A DNA stretch of 64,000 nucleotides from Rhexocercosporidium sp. MPI-PUGE-AT-0058 (taxonomy: Eukaryota; Ascomycota; Leotiomycetes; Helotiales): positions 3,100,001 to 3,164,000 of the forward strand of contig JAGTJL010000002.1 in NCBI GenBank assembly GCA_020746875.1, read 5' to 3'. Numbering within the stretch: the stretch's first letter is position 1; each line of letters starts with the position of its first letter. The position numbers were made by a program, and so were the translations under genes. Of the stretch, positions 20,372 through 31,500 are shown in pieces. The notes under the pieces were generated by a model. That model saw nothing but the letters and a program-made list of their open reading frames with translations. It did not search any database and was not told the DNA's origin.

Positions 20372-23255
20372 ATGATATCTGGGAGAGGCAGAGCCAAGAT
20401 ACGGCCGCCTAGGAGAGTATGTACTGTTCCAAATCGCCCTAGCACTAAACTTCCCCCTCCTCGCACTTTCTCAACTTCTACTTCACGCTGCAAGCTCTAC
20501 TCTACACTTCAAACCATACCCATAAGATCGAATATCTGCGCACAATCAAGTTTGGAAAATTGAGCAACATGGTATCCGACGCTTCGGGGAGCACCGCACT
20601 TGAACGCGCGCTGGAGTTGAGTCGTCGTGCGGCGGGCCTTGTACTTCATCTCTGAATTCATATATTTATATATATATATATATACATATACATACATGGG
20701 GACATTGCTGACAGTTTTCGTTTTATAGAACCCTCTGGGCGGTCACGGTGATAACGATTTCGAGTCTCAGTGGGACATCCTGAGCTCCGCCCTCCGCGAA
20801 ATTCACACCAAGAACGCCTCCCAGTTGTCCTTTGAGCAGATTTACCGAGCCTCCTACAAGATCGTACTGAAGAAGCAAGGCGACAAGCTCTATGACCGGG
20901 TCAAGGAGTTCGAGGAGCAGTGGTTTGGTGGTGAGGTTATGCCGAATATCCAGAAACTCATCACTCCAAATCTGATCAATATCGCATCGGGTGGAATGTC
21001 GGGGGTAACGGCCAACGAACGACGAATAACTGGCGAGGAGTTCCTGAGAGGATTGAAGGCCGCATGGGAGGATCATATCACAACCATGAATATGACCACC
21101 GATGTCTTGATGTACATGGATCGGGTGTACTGCACGGATAACAGAAAACCATCCATCTTCACCACATCTATGGGTTTATTCCGCGAACATGTCCTTCGTT
21201 CTGTGATCTCTGACTCGAGAGGGGGCTTGATGATCTTCGATGTTCTGAATTCTGTGATTCTGGACCAGATCAACATGGAAAGAGATGGCGATGTGATCGA
21301 CAAGGCTCTGATTCGTGCTTGTGTCTATATGCTGGAAGGACTTTACGAAACAGACGACGAGGCTGAAAAGGAGAAGCTTTATCTCACCGTCTTCGAAGTT
21401 GCGTTCCTCGCAGACGCCAAAGAACACTATAGGAATGAATGCGCAACGCTCCTTCGAGAATCAGACGCCAGCACATGGTTGCGTCAGACCCGGAAGAGAT
21501 TAGCAGAGGAGGATGTGCGGTGCCAAACAACGATATCGATGCTTACGAGTGCGAGGATCGCGAAGGTAGTTGAGGACGAGATGATCAGTGCCCACTTGAC
21601 GGAGTTCCTAGCTATAGAAGGCAGTGGGATCAAGGCCATGATTGGAAATGATCGATATGAAGACTTAACACTTCTGTATCAGCTTATTTCACGAGTCGAC
21701 CCATCCAAGGCTCCTCTGAAAATTGCTCTGCAGGCACGAGTAGTTGAACTGGGATCCGAAATCAACAAAACTATCACGGAATCCGATTCTGCACCAGCTC
21801 CTGCTGCTCAACCCGAAGAAGGCGAAGCTGAAGGTGGCGACAAGTCAAAGGCACCAAAGCAAAGTGCCGCCGCAAAGCAGACGGCTGCAGCGATTAGATG
21901 GGTTGATGAAGTGTTAGGTCTGAAGGACAAATTCGATACAATGTGGAAGAATTGTCTATCCGAAGATCTCATCTTGCAGACTGCTCTTACCAAGAGTTTC
22001 TCTGATTTTATCAACTTGTTCCCCAGATGTTCTGAGTATGTGTCGTTGTTCATCGATGACAACTTGAAGCGAGGAATCAAGGGAAAGACAGAATCTGAGA
22101 TCGAGGTTGTACTCGATAAGGCCACAACACTACTTAGATACATCCAGGACAAGGACATGTTCGAGCGATACTACAAGAAGCATCTTGCTAGACGATTGCT
22201 CCATGGAAAGTCAGAAAGTGCCGATGTCGAGAAGCAGATGATTTCTCGCATGAAGCTTGAGATTGGTAACTCCTTCACGACTAAGCTGGAAGGAATGTTT
22301 AAGGATATGACAATGTCCGACGATCTTACCGCTGGATATCGTTCCCACATTCAAGACCTCGGCGATCTGGGTCGCAAACAAGTCGACCTCGGGATCAGCG
22401 TTCTTACCACCAACTACTGGCCCATGGAGTCGATGGGTGGGGCAAGCTCAAGAGGCGAAGACGGCACACCAATGTCTTGTTCGTGGCCTACTGAGATCAA
22501 CAACCTCCAAGAATCTTTCAAGAAATATTACCTCAAGGAGCGGAATGGTAGGAAGTTGACTTGGCTCGGATTTCTCGGTAACGCCGACATCAAATGCGTA
22601 TTCCCCAAGATTCCTGGAAAGGAGGGCATACTGGGACGCGAACGAAGACATGAGCTGAATGTTCCTACATACGGCATGATCATCCTTCTGCTTTTCAATG
22701 ACCTGGCCGATGGAGAATCGTTAACTTACGAGGCAATTCAGCAATCGACCAACATCCCACCCCAAGATCTTTCACGCATGCTCTACACCCTTTCCGTCCT
22801 CCCCAAGGCCAGAGTTCTTACCAAGGATCCTGTAAATAAGGAACTGCCAAAGCCTGGAGACAAATTCAGCTTCAATGCCAGCTTCACAAGCAAGGCAGTG
22901 AAGATCAAGGCACCTGTCATGGTCGGCGCAATCAATAAGGTCGAAGGCGAGGAAGAACGCAAAGATACGGAGGACCGCAACGATGAGCATCGAGGCTATG
23001 TTATCGACACGGTCATTGTCCGTATCATGAAGTATGTCTATTTTGCCCTCCGCGTAATCTCATGCTAAATCTGTCTACAGGACTCGGAAGGTATCAACTC
23101 ATCAAATGCTCTTCAGCGAAGTCATTGCTCAGCTCGCACAACGATTCAATCCAAATATGAACATGATGAAAAAGCGTATCGAAAGCTTAATCGAGCGCGA
23201 ATACTTGGAACGAGTTGAGGATGCTCCGGTGCCTACCTACAAGTACCTAGCATAG
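20372..23255 (+). CDS. CUL3: Cullin-3 ubiquitin ligase scaffold
   Basis: Scaffold of cullin-RING E3 ligases; it binds BTB-domain adaptors at its N-terminus and the Rbx1 RING protein at its C-terminus. Model: join(20372..20416,20729..23031,23081..23255), 840 residues. Exon 1 encodes only MISGRGRAKIRPPRR, a start typical of fungal Cul3. Intron 1 is long (312 nt) and holds a TA microsatellite. The cullin repeats begin at FESQWDILSSALREIHTKNASQLSFEQIY (written here only to mark the region 20750-20845). The cullin homology domain includes FERYYKKHLARRLL and MISRMK. The winged-helix end restores RIMKTRK across intron 2, with the expected neddylation lysine near residue 783, and finishes PTYKYLA. 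An acidic/Ala-Lys insert lies at about residues 335-370. Confidence 0.92.
20660..20697. repeat. TA-rich microsatellite inside cullin-3 intron 1
   Basis: A run of alternating T and A with a few C interruptions lies about 30 nt upstream of the acceptor at 20728. It is seen directly. It may act as the polypyrimidine-poor region before the 3' splice site or be neutral. Confidence 0.8.
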
Positions 23256-24132
23256 AAGGACGATTGCGCCATGTCCACAACGATGAAATGAAGGCCACCT
23301 ATTCTTTCCATTGCCAGGCGTATCTTGCCTCATGTTCGGGAGGATCTATCCGTGTTTCTATCATCTTCTCTTCTCCTTTCTTCGGTCGATCAATCAATAA
23401 ACCAGCATAGCATGCGTGAGGGGTCAAATGGGTGGCGTGATGGGCTTTGCTCGGTCTGCTTTGGTCTGCGTCTCTTTTACTGGAATTATAATGTAAGGCG
23501 AAAGGCGGTTGGTGGTTTACTTGCCCTGGCGCTTCGGCGTACATTATTCAGACTTAGGTCTTCGGCAAGCTGGCTGGCTTGTACAGGTTTGCGAAATGAA
23601 TGAATAAATGGTCTGGAATGGAATGGACCCATCGACCAATCAATCGATACATGCATACAGGCATATTTCCAAGGCCGAAAAATGGAGTGGCTGACTTGCT
23701 TGCTTTCTCGGGGGTGGGTGATGTATGGAAGGGAGCAGGAACCTACGGTGGGATGTTGCGTAGATATGCAGATCGGTAAGATGTATCACGAGATGAATAC
23801 AATCAATCAAGCTATAATGCCATCTTGGAAGATTAGAAGTGAGATTTCTGAAGATGTGTTCGTTGAGTGAGTGAGTGCGAGGAGTGAATGAGGGGACGGT
23901 TGATAGACTTGGGGCTAGCTGACTCGCTTCGCTAAGCTTGTTTTGATAACACGGGGGGCACAAAGTCTATCGCGACACTGCGCTTTAAATGAGCACCACG
24001 TATCTTCCCTCGATATTCAGGCTCCACACATCTAAAGCCCATCCCATTTTCCTGTCCTAGCCTCTATGATCGATAAACTTCCTGCTCCACCCAACTCACA
24101 ATTACCTACACTCTGTCCACACCCGCAACTCA
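23256..24132. other. Convergent 3' intergenic region
   Basis: 877 bp between cullin-3 and the nucleoside hydrolase gene. Only short overlapping frames are present; nothing is recognised. Confidence 0.5.
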
Positions 24133-25995
24133 TTAAGCAACGCCCCTCCCCCTGTTCACCTCATCAGCACACACAAGACACTCCTCTAACACATCCCAAA
24201 ACCGTCCAACATCCAACCCTCTCGGTATCTTAACACCCTCCTCCCCCTCCCCAAGTAACGTTGCGATCGTTCTACCCGTCTGCGCGCCAGCGAGTGCGTC
24301 GTCGTGTGTACCCTCCGAGACGACGTGGACTGCGTAGCGCTCTCTCTTGCCAACTGCAGGAGTATCAGCAAGAGTGGTGTTAGGAAGGATGTAGTCGTAG
24401 AATGGGATCTCGACACCGGGAATACCGTCGAAGATCGCAGCTACGGCAAGAGGATCGTGGAGTGGTGGACCGGCTGTGATACCGAAGACATCGGCGTAGG
24501 TTTTTGCAAAGAAAGTCAGGAGCTCGAGGAGCATTTTCCGGAGGATGCTGGGTTTCCTCTCTCCCTCTTCTCCTTCAATCGCTTGCTGAGCATGAGCATT
24601 CTTGCCAAAATGCAACATTTCCTGGATATCTGGCGTAGCGAGTACTAGATGCGTGACGTCTAAGGGGATGAGTGTTGTTTTGGGGGAGAGGATTGGGTGA
24701 GAGAGTAGGAAGGAGGCGGCTTCGGGGTCAACGAGGATATTGAATTCGGCCCATGTTGACCAGTTGCCTATGCGGGTTGCGGAGGAGACTGTTCCCATTG
24801 GCGCGGATGTGTGGGAGGAGCCGATGGCGCCGCCCATTATGGATAGGCCTTTTACTGGTGGGTGAGAGGTGTTAGTAAATCGTGATTATCATGAAAAGCA
24901 ACAGTTGGAGAGGGTTTAGGTAGGTCTTGAGTGGTCGGGGAGTGGTCGGATTGGTGAATGAAGTAAGTGATGATTTACTGTGAGATGCGAGTTCGGGGTG
25001 TGCTTGGAAGAGAAGAGCGATGTTTGTTAGAGCGCTAGTTAACTAATTAGTATGGAGAATCTCCAATGTTTTAGGATTAGAATATAGGATCCGGTCCCAG
25101 ACCCCAGATCATGGACATGTTAAGGGCGAGGAAAGACATACCCTGTCGCTACTACCCATGCTGTTTCTGGAGGTTTAGATAGGAGAGCGGCGGCTATGGC
25201 TGGGATGAAAGGGTCGGTTTTGGGAGGGACGAGGGGCGTGGGGAGCAGATTGGTGCCGTCGAGGCCGGACTCGCCGTCTGGTGAGATGTTAATTTATATG
25301 TTTTAGATAAGAACAGAAGTGGATGAAGGTGAGGTTGAAGTCATGATGTGCGGAGGTTGTGTTGGAGACTTCTGGAGCGATCTTGGTGAAAGCTTTGCTT
25401 ACGGATGGCATCTGCGTGGACAGCTGGACGGGTAAGGCCCTTTGAAGCGCCAGCGTAGACGGGAATATCTGGCTTTCCGATCGCGGTCAACTGAACACAG
25501 GTCAGACTCTCTACTCATTCAATACTATTTGGGCAGATTGGTAAAGCCAAAGAGCTTGACCCCGATGAGTAAGTTGGACATACGATCGATGTTGCATTGT
25601 AAGTTGTATGTGGAAGTGAAGCGTTTCCATGCACTGTGGAGACACCAAGAAGGTCCAAAGATGGGTGATACGCTGAGAGTAGAATTGCGAATGCATCCTG
25701 GGCTTGTTAGTTGTTACTTTTAGCTGGAGATAGGAGGAAGAGGAGACAGTGAATCTTTGCGGTCACGTGAAGGGGTGGGAAAGCTCGAAGGGTCTCGTCC
25801 TTAAAGGCTATTGCTGAGTTGAGGTTCCTGAAGTAGATTGTATTTCGATGCAGAAAGGATTTGGTGTTGTGTCCGGGGAGAGGCAACTTACATCATGTCC
25901 TATTTCGGTATTAGTATGGCTATTTCGGAGGAGAATGTGAGAGGTTTACCAGGATCACAATCCAGCCAAACCGGGATTTTGGTATTACTTTCCAT
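24133..25995 (-). CDS. Inosine-uridine preferring nucleoside hydrolase, seven exons
   Basis: Cleaves the N-glycosidic bond of nucleosides to base and ribose for salvage. Model: complement(join(24133..24854,24979..25034,25142..25277,25403..25490,25584..25697,25892..25899,25950..25995)), 389 residues. All seven phases sum correctly and each junction rebuilds family sequence: VWLDCDPGHDDAFAILL (metal-binding DxDxxxDD, spread over exons 1-3), GVSTVHGNASL, VLTAIGK-type SILTAIGKPDIPVY, HGESGLDGTNLLP, and ATGALTNIALLFQAHPEL. Later marks are IMGGA, STWAEFNILVDPEAA and the closing GTHDDA-GRT segment. Exon 2 is only 8 nt (25892-25899) and supplies part of Gly plus His-Asp of the metal site. Intron 2 holds TCACGTGA at 25763-25770. 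Confidence 0.87.
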
Positions 25996-26589
25996 CTTCA
26001 GTTCGGCGAAAATCTTGGCAAAGGGTTTCAAGTGGGCGCGGTGTAGGAGAATATTCTGCAGACGAAGTGAAGTTGAAGAAGTCGTTGTGTTGCTTGGCAG
26101 CTCTGGTAGTGAAAATGAAGAGTGGGGAGGAAGTAAGAGCGAGGAAGTAAAATACTACAAGAAAGTAAGCGAGCTTGCGGCAATCCCTTTTCTGTACGAC
26201 TAGGAGTACAAAGGTCCATAGTATCGAGGCAGTTTGCAAGTTTACCATGCAGCGAATTGGTGAAGATTGTAACCTTTGAACGCTGAATTTATACAACAGC
26301 TGATGCAAGGCTTCACATTTCTAACAGTGACTTTGAATCAACGATTCTCCTGAGCCGATCGCTTCACGGACAACGAGGGGCTGTCTGATATACTTTTACT
26401 TTGAAAGATCAGACACTTGGTCTAAGACTGTATGCATTCATCTATCCACGACTTGAGTATGTGTCGCAAATCGCTCCAACGCCAAGCTGTACACCCATGA
26501 ACCAGAACTACTTAACGCCTTCTTAAAACCTCTACAAAATCCGAGACCATGAGTGAGTGCCACAATCCAAGAAGAAATCATCTAGCTGG
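25996..26589. other. Intergenic region upstream of the nucleoside hydrolase
   Basis: 594 bp that must contain the hydrolase promoter and the 3' end of the PYM transcript. No coding frame is supported. Confidence 0.5.
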
Positions 26590-27177
26590 TCATTCTTTCT
26601 TTTCGTCCTCCTTTCCTTTCGGTTCCCCTTCTGCATCAAAGCCTAATGCATCTAGTTCTCGGATGAGCTCATTGATCTTGATAACCTTCGCGAACTGCTC
26701 CGGAAGCAAGGCACCACCACCCTCCTTCTTCTCTTTCAACTCCTTCGCCTGCTTTAGCTTCTTCTTCAGATTTCTAGCTTTCTTCTCTTTCTCAGCTTCC
26801 GGATCTGCTGGCTCTTCAGCCTTATCATCCTTCTTGTCCGCAGAGCTGCTCCCCTCCTTAGGCTTCTCTCCACTCTCTTCCGCAGCCTTAGCTTTCTTCC
26901 TCGCTTCTCTTCTCTTCGCATTCTTATTACTGGAAGCCGAACTCTCCTCCTTGTCGTCCTTCAAGCCATCCGCTCCCGGAACGCCCGCGCTCCCCCGGCT
27001 TTTCCATGCGTCTGCGGTGCGGTTCTTGTAGACCTCGACATCTTCAGGCGGCTTATACCCGGGTCTGATCTTGATTTCTTTCCGTTTGGTGCCGTCGGGT
27101 CTTAATGAGGAGGGAATGTGTCGCTCACCATTTGTCTCAACGATGCCGGCCTTAGAGGGGGTAGGCACGGAGGGCAT
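26590..27177 (-). CDS. PYM-like partner of Y14-Mago (exon junction complex recycling factor)
   Basis: PYM removes exon junction complexes from spliced mRNAs during translation. The ATG at 27177 gives 195 residues beginning MPSVPTPSKAGIV. The N-terminal Mago-binding domain is seen at residues 8-50: ETNGERHIPSSLRPDGT, then RKEIKIRPGYKPPEDV, then VYKNR. The middle is a highly charged Lys/Glu/Ala segment (about 75-150). The C-terminus has the conserved ALLPEQFAKVIKINELIREL followed by GF. The open frame runs 65 codons further upstream to 27372, but that part is unlike the family, so the internal Met is chosen. Divergent from QCR9 with 331 bp between starts. Confidence 0.85.
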   Translation of the reverse strand: MPSVPTPSKAGIVETNGERHIPSSLRPDGTKRKEIKIRPGYKPPEDVEVYKNRTADAWKSRGSAGVPGADGLKDDKEESSASSNKNAKRREARKKAKAAEESGEKPKEGSSSADKKDDKAEEPADPEAEKEKKARNLKKKLKQAKELKEKKEGGGALLPEQFAKVIKINELIRELDALGFDAEGEPKGKEDEKKE

Positions 27178-27508
27178 GTTTTTGTGGTGACTGTCGCCGG
27201 GGACAGTCTGCAAATTCGGATTCGGACAAGTAGCAGACAGATGCGGGATATGTGAAACAATTGGCGCCCGGCCTTGAGGTTGTGAGTGTTCGTAGTGAAG
27301 TGAGTCTGGGCAATGATGATGCCAAAAAAGTCGCAAGGCTGAGGTGCCTGGAATCGTCAAGCTCAGTTCCATTTTATTGGACGATCACGTGGAGACTTCG
27401 TCCCGAGCTAAAATCGTAGGAGCTTCCGGATCGCAAAACACTTCAAGCAACGACCTCTCCCCAATCCACAAAGTCAAGTCCTTCGCGAGCACTGCTGCAT
27501 AATTCACA
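27178..27508. promoter_or_regulatory. Divergent promoter region PYM/QCR9 with E-box
   Basis: 331 bp between start codons. TCACGTGG lies at 27385-27392, nearly central. This is the most compact divergent promoter in the window, so the element may serve both genes. Confidence 0.5.
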
Positions 27509-27988
27509 ATGGTAAGAAGACTCCTGGAGTATTGTGAGAATTATCTTAGATCAAGCTAATTGGTTTCAATTGCAGGCTTCCGCAGGTCGTCCCATCTACA
27601 AGCAAGTCCCCCGGACCCCAACCCGATCCACGACGAAGCACTCGAGTTATCTGCTAGGCATAACTGGGAATGGAAAGCGATTGCTAACTGGATATTGCCT
27701 GCAGCCTCTTCTTCCGCAAAAACTTCACCATGCTGGGTGTTGTCTTCGCGTCGGCATTTGCATTCGAGATGTAGGTTCTCAGGAGACCCGGAACTCAACC
27801 AGCGATGCTCGGACTGACAGATGGAACAGGGTCTGGGATAGAACAACGGATAAGATCTGGGACAAGATGAACGCTGGCGTATGTCTATCTGATCGAGAGA
27901 TGGAGAATGGCTGGCTAACATTAAGCAGCGACAATGGAAGGACATCCGAGCGAAGTACGTTGAGAGCGGCGATGATGATGACGAGTAA
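27509..27988 (+). CDS. QCR9: Cytochrome bc1 complex subunit 9
   Basis: Small single-helix subunit of mitochondrial complex III. Five exons: join(27509..27511,27576..27601,27705..27770,27821..27878,27929..27988), 70 residues. Exon 1 contributes only the ATG. The rebuilt protein runs from ASAGRPIYNLFFRKNF, through the membrane helix MLGVVFASAFAFE, to IWNRVWDRTTDKIWDKMNAG, then RQWKDIRAKYVESG and an acidic DDDDE end. This matches the family length (about 65 residues) and order. The second intron starts GC (GCAAGT at 27602) and ends TGCAG, with a CTAAC branch site at about 27684-27688; the frame requires it. The gene is shorter than any single open frame, so it is easily missed. Confidence 0.88.
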
Positions 27989-28575
27989 AGCAACGGTGGC
28001 AGGGAAATAGAACCGATGGCTGGACTGGCAGGTAAAGCAGAAATAGACGTGATGGGATAGATGCTGCTGGAGGAAGCTTTGAGTTGAGCTGTACAAAATG
28101 CAACAACTGTATTACTTTTACACCCAGGCTTGTTGTGACATTGCCGAACTGAAATACTCGCGGATCTATGATAATTTTGATATACTGAACCTTACTTTGG
28201 TCGCTCTACTATATCGGGTTGTTTTGACTTGAAACATTTGGTAGCCTTCCCATTTTCTGACGAAGGCGAACCTTGCCCCTCAATACTAACAAAAAGAACA
28301 CCACCGCCTTTGGTAATTTGAAACAAAGACCGCCAAAGTGATCTGCATTCATTCGGCGTAAAGGAGTGGACGGCTACGATCTTCGAGGAAATCTGGACTC
28401 ATACAATTACAATACCCGACTCTGCCTTTGCCATATCAGTCCCGCTTTGTCAACGTCAAGCTCGAGGCTGGAGATCACCACCACCAACTCCTCGGACCAC
28501 TACACCCCAACAACATCTTGACTAAATCACAAAATCTACGCACTCCGATATGCGAACGAACATCCTCGATACATA
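27989..28575. other. Intergenic region, 3' of QCR9 and promoter of UBR1
   Basis: 587 bp. Nothing beyond a leader-like A/C-rich segment from about 28430 is seen. Short frames are antisense shadows. Confidence 0.5.
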
Positions 28576-31500
28576 ATGGAGGATATGTCAACACAAGAAA
28601 CGCAGCTCTGCGAATTCCTGAAGACGCAACCCCGCGTTCACAACAACCGCTATACAGAAGCCGCCGAGAATGCGCTTCTCCAAGCCCTCTTCTGGTCTCT
28701 GGCCTGCGGACGATCCGACTACCTGAAGCTCTTCTTCCCCGACAACACAAGACCTCTACCAAACGCAACATGGAAGCTCCGCAGAGCGCAAGGCAACTCA
28801 GATGGAGACGAGTTCACAGAGGCGGCAAGAGGCAAGGCATGTGGACATATCTTCAAGGCCGGTGAAGCTACATACAGATGCAAGACCTGTAGTCAAGATG
28901 ATACTTGTGTCTTGTGCAGTCACTGCTACGATGCTTCAGATCACACAGGTCATATGGTGTACGTCAGTGTCTCTCTGGGCAATAGCGGATGCTGTGACTG
29001 CGGAGATCCTGAGGCATGGAAGCTCCCAGTACATTGCTCAATACACACACCTCATGCGGAGGACTCGCCGAACAAGGACAAAGGCAAGGCCACTACACTA
29101 CCGCAGGACTTGGTCGAGGCTATCCGTATGACAATTGGGAGAGTGTTTGACTACATCTGCGATGTTATCTCCTGCTCCCCAGAGCAGCTTCGACTACCAA
29201 AGTCCAGAGAAACCATCCTTCTAGACGAGAAGATGTCCCGCCTTACTTCTACTTTTTATCACGGAGATATTGTGGAGGAGCCTTGTGAATTTGCCCTACT
29301 ACTATGGAACGACGAGAAGCATACGGTCAATGAGGTCAGAGATCAGGTCGCCAGAGCATGCAAGGTTTCTATTGCGGAGGGTATGCAAAGAGCCAACGAG
29401 ACGGACGACGTCGGCAGAAGTATCGTGAAGTACGGCTTCGACGTGGATGAGCTGCTTCGCGTGTCCAAGATTATCGAGCAGATCAAGGTCACAGTTACGA
29501 TTCGATCTGCTAGAGATACCTTTAGAGAACAGATGTGTGGTACGATTATCGAGTGGTTGAGCGACATCGCTGGATGTAGTGTTGGTCCTGATCACAACAT
29601 CCTTCGTCAGGTCATATGTGAGGAGATGCTCAAGAAATGGAGCACTGGAAGCGAGGCCAGCAATAAAAATGTTGGTATGAAGGGGATCGATGACCGCGAA
29701 ACTGAGGACAATGTTGCGTTCACTAACCTCAGTCGCGGCATTATGTTTGCAAATGCTGCAGCCTGGAGAGAAGCAGCTATCAACGCAAATGCTCAAGTTG
29801 ATGACTCAGAAGACGACGACGATGATGGGGATGGTGAAATAGATGAGGGAGGTTCCGATGTGGAAGATGATGACGTGGATAGAATCATGATGAACTTGGT
29901 TGCTGGAGACGATGACGGATCTGATTTCGGAGAAGGAGCTGCAACTGTCGTTGTGCCTGCGAATGGATCGTTCCCGTTTCAGGGCACCCAACAAACAGAT
30001 GCGGACGGAGACATCGATATGAGCGCCAATGATATCGAAACTTCACCTATGGAAGAATCCGAGGCTACAATGGCTGGTTATCCCCCACCACCGCCCCCTC
30101 CTCCTGCTCCAGCACGACCTATTCGGGATAGGGATCTTACTCCATCAGACTCCGACACCGCTGAGATGCAGCCGTTGATCTCTCACAATGTGTACACGAA
30201 GGCAAACCTCGATATACCAAAGACTCCCGGACCAGCTCTTCGTGCGCCAGAACCTCCAAACCCCCCCGTTACTGGTTGGAGACACCATCTGCTTTCAGTG
30301 ACAGAGACTCGGTGCCACTCTACGAAGACTTGTGGGACCGCCTTCGCCTGGACTGGATGATCTTGTTTGACTTGAGAATGTGGAAGAAGGTCCGTGTTGA
30401 TCTACGCGATCTCTACATCTCAACAGTTGTGTCGATTCCCGAGTTCAAGCGTGTTCTTGGTTTGCGGTTTGCAGGTCTCTACACAACATTGGCACAGCTG
30501 TATCTCATTGCCGACCGAGAGCCTGATCACTCTATCATCAACATCTCCCTTCAGATGTTGACCACACCATCTATCACAGCCGAGATCGTCGAGAGAGGAA
30601 ACTTTTTGACCAATCTAATGGCAATCCTCTACACTTTCTTGACTACGAGACAAGTCGGTCATCCCCATGAGATCAATCCAAATGCAACTCTGGCATTCGA
30701 CTCAGGCTCTGTCACAAACCGCCGGATGTATCATTTCTTTATGGACCTGAGATACCTCTTCAGCTCTGAGCACGTCCAGGAAAAGCTTCGCACCGAAGAT
30801 AGGTATATGATGCAGTTCCTGGATCTGGTTAAATTACACCAAGGAATCTGTCCGAACCTCAGAGCTGTTGGCGAGCATGTCGAATACGAGACCGATGCCT
30901 GGATCAGTGCATCCTTGATCACGCGAGAGATCAACAGATTATGCAGACAGTTCTCCGAGTCGTTCAAGTGGAGCGTTGGTGAAGACCAGACTTACATTTC
31001 AAAGGCTATCAGATTAGCCGCAAAGACAGTCATCCTCAATTCCCTTGGAACTGAGAGAAAGCGATTCCTGCAAGCAGAGATCAAGGACGAGATTAAGTTC
31101 AAGAAGGTTGGCGACTATGAGTTCGATACGACCGAGATTTCTAATAGTGTACTTCAACACTCTGTTGTAAAGTTTGTTGTTGAGGCGCAGCCGATCAGCT
31201 TTCACCACGGATTGCACTACACTCTATCGTGGCTCATTGAGTGTGGCAAGAACATGTCGCGAGATGAGCTCACGCAGCTCTTGAGCTTCACTACGGTCGA
31301 TCTCACACAAAAGCCAAGAGCAATGGGTCAGCGTACAATGCCAATTCAGTCATATACCCCTGAGGATCATCTAATGGCTGCCTTTGACTACCCTCTTCGT
31401 GTGTGCGCATGGTTGGCTCAGATGAAGGCCGGCATGTGGGTGAGAAACGGAATGAGTCTTCGCCACCAGATGGGCACGTATCGTGGAGTTGGCCAACGAG

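Noticed and set aside
26549..27031. 160-codon Ser/Phe-rich open frame on the plus strand
   Set aside because: It is the complement of the Lys/Glu-rich PYM coding region; the F/S bias is the mirror of K/E codons.
27178..27372. 65-codon N-terminal extension of PYM
   Set aside because: In frame, but unlike the family; the family start sequence begins at the internal Met encoded at 27177.
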